Positions 7,924 through 12,953 of a DNA stretch of 12,953 nt are shown here, piece by piece. The stretch covers positions 1 through 12,953 of the forward strand of contig WTXG01000575.1 of assembly GCA_022496185.1 (NCBI GenBank). The letters run 5' to 3'. Both the position numbers and the translations under genes were made by a program. The DNA is from Multifurca ochricompacta (Eukaryota; Basidiomycota; Agaricomycetes; Russulales; Russulaceae). The first letter of the stretch is position 1, and the number at the start of each line of letters is the position of its first letter. Below the pieces are notes generated by a model. That model saw only the letters and a list, made by a program, of their open reading frames with translations, made no database searches and was not told where the DNA came from.

Positions 7924-9161
7924 ATGCTCCCACAGCAACGTCCTACCACCACACAGTCTATTATGTCTTTCATCGCCACCAATGCCACCATCAACACCTT
8001 CACCGCCACCACTGTAGTTGTCAAGAATTTCCCTTCCACTCACCCTTCTACACATCCCTCCTCACCTATTGACTACAAGGCTGCTGAAGCTTGGGTCAAG
8101 AACCAGTCCCCCAACCCCAATGACGACTTTGAGCACTGTGAAGAACTGCACCCAAATGACCTGATAGGTATGGAGTCGGATGACAAGGTCCCAGAATTCC
8201 CTTTTTTCGCCAACAACCCAAACTCCTCCACATACTACCCACTGGAGATCACTATGGGTGATGGGACTGTCGCCATTGCCAATATATCTTCTACACCAAC
8301 AGAGGAATGGATGTAGCTGGATGCATGAAGAAGGACAGTCCTGTTTATGGAGCTCCAGTTTATCTGGAAGAAAGGTATACAGGTCATTTGCATCACACAA
8401 TGACCGACGAACAACTTGGACATCTGGCTGCCAAAGACTCTCGGGCCTTTGCCATTGACGAAGTGTTGAGTGACATGCAACTTCCATGTCTCAAAGCTGA
8501 AGTGATGAGACTGTGGAAGAACTTGACCCTGTGCAATACACTCAACAGACAATATAAAGAATACATGAAGATGATGGCTCAGTTGACCAATGGAATGTTC
8601 CAAGTTGAGCAAGAGCTGGTGGAGATTCGAAAGAGATTGGAGAAGGGGGATGCATACCAAACCATTGCTGAGAGGTATGCTGACACCTATGCCCAACCTC
8701 TACCCCCACAATCATTGGGAGCTGCCCTGGTGTTACTGCCGAATCGATTTGAGATGCCACACATGCATGAAAACCCCTGCAGAGAGACGTGCTGGCGCTG
8801 TGACAGTAAGTACCACATCAGTTGGAACTGTCCCCTCAATTGCAAGTGGTGCCGGCACTGTCAAAGCAATCAGCATTGGAGTAGGTTCTGCATTTTCCGC
8901 TGAGTAGGAGTTGCCCCGATGATCACCAACCCATCCAGGTGGTGTGGCAAATGCTTATGCCACAATTCAGGACACTGCAAGCTAGATTGCCCCATCCATG
9001 ACCTGTGCCGCTTGTGTGGCCAACATGGCCCTTATGGGTTCCTCCATACCCACAGGTGTCCCCAAGACTCAGACAAGGAGAACTACACCATGGACGATTG
9101 TAATGTAGCTGATGACTACTTGGAGTTGGTACAGGATGATGACGGTACAAGTCGTTTCTAG
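7924..9161 (+). pseudogene. ORF3, zinc-knuckle protein of the retrotransposon (copy B), best preserved
   Basis: The pol stop at 7885-7887 is followed after 36 bases by ATG in the same frame; a second ATG at 7963 (MSFIA) has a better -3 A. Repairing one missing base near 8280 gives 412 or 399 residues. Order: Ser/Thr/Pro-rich start; acidic PNDDFEHCEE region; MDVAGCMKKDSPVYGAPVYL (from 8307); a helical, coiled-coil-like middle (LKAEVMRLWKNL to VEQELVEIRKRLEKGDAYQ); then Cys/His motifs at 8790-8831 and 8850-8891 (exact C-x2-C-x4-H-x4-C), 8943-8990 (x2, x6, x4) and 9006-9059 (x2, x9, x3); then an acidic tail. A TGA at 8901-8903 lies where CGN arginine is expected. No signal peptide or membrane segment is visible, so it is not env-like. 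A nucleic-acid-binding, nucleocapsid-like role is inference. Confidence 0.8.
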
Positions 9162-9178
9162 CCGGGTCTGCTAGAACC

Positions 9179-9192
9179 AGAAGAGGGGGTGA
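9179..9192 (+). other. Polypurine tract of element B
   Basis: AGAAGAGGGGG plus TGA directly before the LTR, identical to the tract of element A. It is the plus-strand primer site. Confidence 0.85.
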
Positions 9193-9776
9193 TGTTACAA
9201 CCTTTGCCGTCCACCCCCGTTTTCTTCTCACTCCCCAATGACAACCCCTCCTTGCCACCCACTCTGCACTTCTCATCATGTCCCATCCTGGGATCCATCA
9301 CATGCTTTGCTTCCATCCCTGTGATCTGCTTTGTACCTATTGACGCAACATTTACTTATGTTTGACTCTTTATCTCTTTATCTCCTTATCTTTACAACTG
9401 GACACTTACTTAATACCCTATCAGAAGCTCAGCTTTACACCGTCCGCTTTCATATATTCAGGCCCACTTGACTCCATGTCCTTATCTTGCAGACACCCAC
9501 TGAATTACATATATAAGTCCACTGTAGCTACCCTGTAGACCTCAGACTTGACTTATTGAATACATCGGTGCTTGTCTTCTGGACTTCCCCTTGGATCCTT
9601 GAGCTTAGTTGTCTCAGTGCTTCTGGCACTCTTCCACTTAACATTGTCTTAGAGTGCAGCCTCTTTGACTTTGACTCATCATACTTTAACTCCAAGAGGC
9701 CTTATTGGTTTCTTACCTGAACCCATAACTACACTGTCACACAAGTCGTGTGGAACGTCCTGCACCAGATGTAACA
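9193..9776 (+). repeat. 3' LTR of element B
   Basis: A 584-bp LTR from TGTTACA to TGTAACA, homologous end to end with LTR A. TATATAAG is at 9510-9517 and the predicted RNA start AGACTTGACTT at 9544-9554, 34 nt apart as in the other copies. It has only 8 CpGs by hand count; sites that are CG in A are commonly TG or CA here. Confidence 0.93.
9510..9554 (+). promoter_or_regulatory. LTR B core promoter
   Basis: TATATAAG, then 34 nt later the predicted transcript start AGACTTGACTT. The spacing is conserved in all four LTRs of the family. Confidence 0.6.
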
Positions 9777-10481
9777 ATGGATGTCACAGGTTGTATGAGG
9801 AAGGATGGCCCTGTTTATGGGGCACCAGTTTATCTAGAGGAGAGGCACATGGGTCGTCTCCATCACACAATGAGTGATGAACAACTGCAGCATTTGGCTG
9901 CTGATGATACACAAGCTTTTGCAATCAATGAAGTGTTGAATGACATGCGCCTTCTGCGTCTCAAAGCTGAGGTAATGAGACTGTGGAAGACTCTGACATT
10001 GTGCACCATGCTCAACAAGCAATACTGAGAATACACAAAGCAGATGACAAGGTTAACCAGTGGGATGTTCCAGGTGGAACAGGAGTTGGTAGAAATTAGG
10101 AAGAGGTTGGAAGCAGGGGACACATATCAAACCATTGCTGAAAGGTACACCAACATGTATGCATGGCCCCTCCCTCCACAATCATTGGGAGCTGCTCCAA
10201 CATTGCTACCAAATCAATTTGAAATGCTGCACATGCATGAAAACCCCTGTGGAGAGACATGTTGGCAGTGTGACAGTAAGTACCACATCAGCTGGAACTG
10301 TCCCCTCAACCACAAGTGGTGCTGCCACTGTTGCAGCAATTTACATTGGAGCCAGTTCTGCATCTTCCGCCACATAGGCGTCGCCCCAACAATCATCAAC
10401 CCATCAGGATGGTGTGGCAAGTGCCTCTGTCACAACTCAGGACATTGTGAGCTGGATTGTCCCATTCACAACCTTTGCTGA
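9777..10481 (+). pseudogene. ORF3 (copy C), 5' truncated and 3' deleted
   Basis: The reading frame opens at MDVTGCMRKDGPVYGAPVYL, matching the middle of ORF3 in copy B, and keeps one frame throughout with a single TGA (10026-10028). The coiled-coil-like middle is intact. Three of the four Cys/His motifs remain: 10260-10301, 10320-10361 (both exact C-x2-C-x4-H-x4-C) and 10413-10460. The fourth motif and the acidic tail are removed by the deletion at 10469-10478, after which the frame stops in LTR sequence at 10479-10481. All metal-ligand residues present match copies A and B, while arginine positions vary among R, H, Q and C. Confidence 0.82.
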
Positions 10482-10965
10482 GTGACCATATTTTCTTCAC
10501 CCTTCCTAATGAGAACCCCTCTCTGCCACCCACTCTACACTTCTTGATCATGTCTCCATCCTGGGATCCATCATGTGCACTACTCCCATCCCTGTGACCT
10601 GCTTTACATTTGTTGACTCAATGCTTGCCTATGTTTACTTCTTTATCTCCTTATCTCTTTATCTTTACAACTGGACACTTACTTAATCCCCTATCAGAAG
10701 CCAGGCTTTACACCATCTGCTTTCATATATTCAGGCCCACTTGACTCCATTATCCTTATCTCATAGATGCCCACTAGATTACATATATAAGTCTGCTGTA
10801 GCTACACTGTAGACCTCAGACTCGACTTATTGAATACATCAGTGTTTGTCTTTCAGACAAGTCCCTTGGAACTCAGTATCGCCTATCTCAGTGCTTCTGG
10901 CACTTCTCCACTCAACATCATCTTAGGGTACAGCCCCTCTGACTTTGACTCATCCCTGTAAAACT
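10469..10965 (+). repeat. 3' LTR of element C, truncated at both ends
   Basis: About 497 bp align with LTRs A and B. The first 4-5 bases are lost in the deletion that joins ORF3 to the LTR, and the final 80-90 bp are missing beyond about 10965 (the right edge is approximate). TATATAAG lies at 10784-10791 and AGACTCGACTT at 10818-10828, again 34 nt apart. Only two CpGs remain by hand count, one of them inside this start-site 11-mer. Confidence 0.87.
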
Positions 10966-10972
10966 AGTGATT

Positions 10973-11112
10973 GTCAAGGGTTTTCATACCCACACAGGTA
11001 AGCGCCACAGGTTTTGCTGGGTACAGGTACAGGTATACAGCTCCCAACCTGTGGAAACCTGTACCTGCACAGCAGGTTTGGTGGGTATAGGTGCCAATCA
11101 TGCATTGACAAG
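10973..11112. repeat. Imperfect inverted repeat rich in ACAGGT motifs
   Basis: A perfect 11-bp inverted pair CAGGTACAGGT (11024-11034) and ACCTGTACCTG (11057-11067) sits within a longer imperfect fold: GTCAA / TTGAC, ATACCCAC / GTGGGTAT and CCACAGGTT / AACCTGTGG recur on the two arms. It starts within 10 bp of the truncated end of LTR C. It could be a small foldback or MITE-like element; no target duplication is clear. Confidence 0.45.
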
Positions 11113-11357
11113 ATCAGTAGAATTTCTAAGATAAAACACATCTGCAGCCACAAAAATAAAAGATCTCATCTGATGTATGCTATAGGGTATCTTTAAATAT
11201 GTTCTAGTATTATCATATGAAATATCAAAGCAGATCAATGGTGCGATGTAAAATAAAAGTGTTATCAGTGATCCACTTCTTGAAAATCATGATGCACCTG
11301 TTTTATCAATGTGCGACCAATTCTGCCAGTCTGGCACTATCTAAAATACTCTCTAGA
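11113..11357. other. AT-rich sequence with no recognised feature
   Basis: About 245 bases of low-CpG, AT-rich DNA. I see no open frame of note, no RNA gene and no clear repeat. Confidence 0.5.
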
Positions 11358-11681
11358 TGTGACGCTTTTTGTCAATGTAACGGTTTGTGACGCGCTTGTG
11401 ACGCGCGTGTGACTTTTGTGACGGTTTTTCGACTTGCGCGCGTTCGACTTTCATCTCAACGTTTGGACTTCTCACTCCGAGTCATGTGACTGGAGTTGAT
11501 GATCTTTTCTTATCTGATCTGATTTTCGGACTTAGACTGACTTGGACTGGCACTCATTTACTTTTGGAGTGGGTGCAACACCACTTACATTTCCTGTCTC
11601 AATCTCCACTGGAGATTCACATGGACTTTTACTTTACTATATTGAATCTTCTACTTTACTTACAAGACACTAGAGTACATG

Positions 11682-11728
11682 TATTTAAGCAGGACATATT
11701 GGAGAGACAGACCTTAAGTCTGTTCTCT
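11682..11728 (+). promoter_or_regulatory. TATA-like box and start-site hairpin in the LTR-like remnant
   Basis: TATTTAAG at 11682-11689 is followed 25 nt after its start by ACAGAC (11707-11712), loop CTTAA and GTCTGT (11718-11723), extended by AGAG/CTCT with a bulged T. The same arrangement occurs in the solo LTR at 2470-2515. Confidence 0.45.
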
Positions 11729-11774
11729 TGTATCTAATACAGGTTTACTGTTCTTCCTCAGAACCCCTCTTGAA

Positions 11775-11798
11775 CTTCCTAAGCTGCAACTTAGGAAG
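11775..11798 (+). other. Covarying 9-bp hairpin, second copy
   Basis: CTTCCTAAG (11775-11783) pairs with CTTAGGAAG (11790-11798) around a 6-nt loop. Relative to 2577-2600, three base pairs differ and all three are compensated on the opposite arm. Confidence 0.6.
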
Positions 11799-11990
11799 CC
11801 TTCACCCCAGATCCTCAGCAGGGCCTATTGCCACTGCTTTGACTCACTTCTTGCACGTGCCCTCCTGTTTTGTGTGGGCCTTGAACCTTGAACGCGGCCC
11901 TTGTGGTTTGCCTTGACACCTTGACATTGACGTGTGCCCTCTTGTATCTTGTGGGCCTTGTCCTGGATGCGCATTTTTGCCATCCCGGAC

Positions 11991-12403
11991 CGATTGAAAA
12001 CCATCCTGAGGGCATCACGCGATTGCATGTCTTGCAGAGTTGATCTTCTTTAACTTAGATAAGATAAGGAGGAGTTCGGACCAATCTGACCCGGTCCACG
12101 CGATGCGAAGTAGTCGCTGCCCTATGCAGCAATGGACACTGATAGATACACGCGGCCATTGTTTGAGTAATACAGATTGACGATTTGATTATAGAGTGAT
12201 CTAAAGTAGTCTAGTATGTATTTTAGATAATGCCAGACCAGCAGAAACAATCGCGCGTTAGTAAACAAGATGTGTCAGGGTACTTAGAAGAGTAAGCCAC
12301 TGATAACTACTTAGATTTACATTGCACGCTCGATCGGCTTTGGTATTTTGTAGGATAGTACTAGAATGTATTTAAAGACACCCTGTAGCACGCTGCAGAC
12401 CCC
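11991..12403. other. Non-coding sequence with no recognised gene
   Basis: I see no supported ORF or RNA gene. A TATTTAAAGA TATA-like motif occurs near 12369 in a context (CTAGAATGTATTTAAAGAC) resembling the promoter core of the solo LTR, so part of this stretch may be another LTR fragment. Confidence 0.4.
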
Positions 12404-12486
12404 ATCTTGTCCTCTTGGGGCTGTAGGTGCGGTTTATCTTTGTATTTACTCAGGCCCAGCTGATCTTGTCCTCTTGGGGCTGTAGG
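12404..12486 (+). repeat. Perfect 24-bp direct repeat, 59-bp period
   Basis: The same 24 bases (core CTTGTCCTCTTGGGGCTG) occur at 12404-12427 and 12463-12486. They lie 25-100 bp after the TATA-like motif near 12369, so they may be in the leader of a third LTR type. Function unknown. Confidence 0.6.
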
Positions 12487-12953
12487 CTCTTAGCAAAGTT
12501 CAATATAGGTCTATTCTTGCTGCATAAGCAAGGCAGAGTCCTCTGACTGCTTCAAGCCTTACACGTGCATTAATCTCTGCGTTCTGGGCAGCTTTCCAAC
12601 TAGGATATTTCACCTCTAAGTTTTACCACGATCTCTACATCTTATCTAATCTACATAGCAAGCGTGGGATAGAAGCACCCGTTACATTAGGACAAGATCC
12701 TCATTCGTGTTCTCCCTCACGACAGGGCCGACGCACTCACTAACAGCCAGACAGTCTTAGAGTAGTGACCCCTGGGGTGGTGCCGGTGAGGTGCTTACTG
12801 TGTCAAGCCAATAATTCATAGCCTGCGTGGTGAACTCTGAAGCCCGAGTAGCGGTGACAGAGGTTGCTTGGTCATTAAGGGTGTTATCGCGGGATCGCGT
12901 GCATCCTGATCACTGGTGCGGGATCTTCTACCAAGGAGTGTAAAACCCGGTCA
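12487..12953. other. Unassigned sequence to the window end
   Basis: CpG is more frequent here than in LTRs B and C. On the minus strand a short open stretch of about 40 codons ends near 12766 and includes NDQATSVTATRASEFTTQ, but it has no start, no homology I can name and no continuation. I do not call a gene. Confidence 0.35.

Larger units (their letters stand above)
6659..9776 (+). mobile_element. Ty3/gypsy chromovirus element B, 3' portion
   Basis: Integrase, chromodomain, ORF3, polypurine tract and a complete 3' LTR. The left end is an abrupt join to the LTR of M within the integrase zinc-binding region. The right end, after TGTAACA, is the middle of ORF3 of element C, so B inserted into C (predicted target copy ATGGA, 9777-9781). 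The 5' part of B is expected beyond A and the rest of M, outside the window. Confidence 0.9.
9777..10965 (+). mobile_element. Chromovirus element C, 3' remnant (oldest copy)
   Basis: It begins inside ORF3 directly after the LTR of B and ends in an LTR that has lost both its first bases and its last 80-90 bp. The polypurine tract and ORF3 tail are gone through a 199-bp deletion. CpG is almost absent (2 in the LTR part). Position inside the nest and decay both mark it as the oldest copy. Confidence 0.87.
11358..11990 (+). repeat. LTR-like remnant related to the solo LTR at 2283-2773
   Basis: The core 11670-11900 aligns with 2461-2730 of the solo LTR: ATGTATTTAA, then GAGAGACAGAC, GTCTGTTCTCTTGT, then a 9-bp hairpin and a GCACGTGCCCT-like stretch. 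The left part has five TGTGAC motifs between 11358 and 11423, resembling the family terminus TGTGACAG. The right end and any target duplication are not identifiable, so both limits are approximate. It is either a divergent solo LTR or a truncated one; no gag or pol follows it. Confidence 0.55.

Noticed and set aside
7924..9161. ORF3 as an env-like glycoprotein
   Set aside because: No signal peptide, membrane segment or fusion-like hydrophobic stretch; the protein is charged with zinc-knuckle motifs.
11486..11737. An 83-codon plus-strand ORF
   Set aside because: It overlaps the LTR-like remnant, including its TATA-like box, and the protein is low-complexity hydrophobic sequence with no motif.
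12700..12953. A possible gag-like coding stretch on the minus strand
   Set aside because: Only about 40 codons, with no start, no family motif and frame breaks on both sides.
1..12953. CRISPR array, rRNA, tRNA or bacterial operon features
   Set aside because: No regularly spaced repeat array, no tRNA cloverleaf or rRNA sequence noticed, and the content is eukaryotic LTR retrotransposon throughout.

Overview
This window looks like heterochromatic, repeat-packed DNA from a filamentous fungus, most probably a basidiomycete (Agaricomycetes-like). I see no host gene. The evidence is several copies of one Ty3/gypsy chromovirus (integrase with a C-terminal chromodomain, Tf1/sushi-type self-priming), all decayed mainly by C-to-T / G-to-A changes at CpG. 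The fungal placement is inference from element type, not from a host marker.

Layout, left to right. (1) 1-3847: 3' part of plus-strand element A: end of pol (integrase, GPY/F module, chromodomain), a third ORF (ORF3), polypurine tract and 3' LTR; ORF3 is split by a 491-bp solo LTR of a second family (2283-2773, 5-bp target duplication CCCCC). (2) 3848-6658: 5' part of minus-strand element M: LTR, self-priming site, gag with a CCHC knuckle, protease, and pol cut off just before the RT core where A's LTR begins. (3) 6659-9776: 3' part of plus-strand element B: integrase, chromodomain, ORF3, polypurine tract, LTR; it begins abruptly at M's LTR. (4) 9777-10965: 3' remnant of plus-strand element C: ORF3 from mid-gene, then a truncated LTR, with a 199-bp internal deletion. 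(5) 10966-12953: non-coding DNA with an imperfect inverted repeat, an LTR-like remnant related to the second family, a 24-bp direct repeat, and no recognisable gene.

The junctions read as the right half of a nested series: solo LTR in A, A in M, M in B, B in C. CpG content of the LTRs falls in that age order (hand counts: A 18, M 20, B 8, partial C 2), so nesting and mutational decay tell the same story. All four in-frame stops seen in M's gag and protease sit at apparent former CGA arginine codons.

The least expected component is ORF3, an extra coding region downstream of the integrase/chromodomain stop and upstream of the polypurine tract, present in all three plus-strand copies. Reconstructed from copy B (one frameshift, one stop) it is about 400 residues: acidic N-terminus, a middle region with coiled-coil character, four C-terminal zinc-knuckle-like motifs (two are exact C-x2-C-x4-H-x4-C), and an acidic tail. 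I do not recognise it as a described family. A complete element would be LTR - self-priming site - gag - protease/RT/RNase H/integrase/chromodomain - stop - ORF3 - PPT - LTR.
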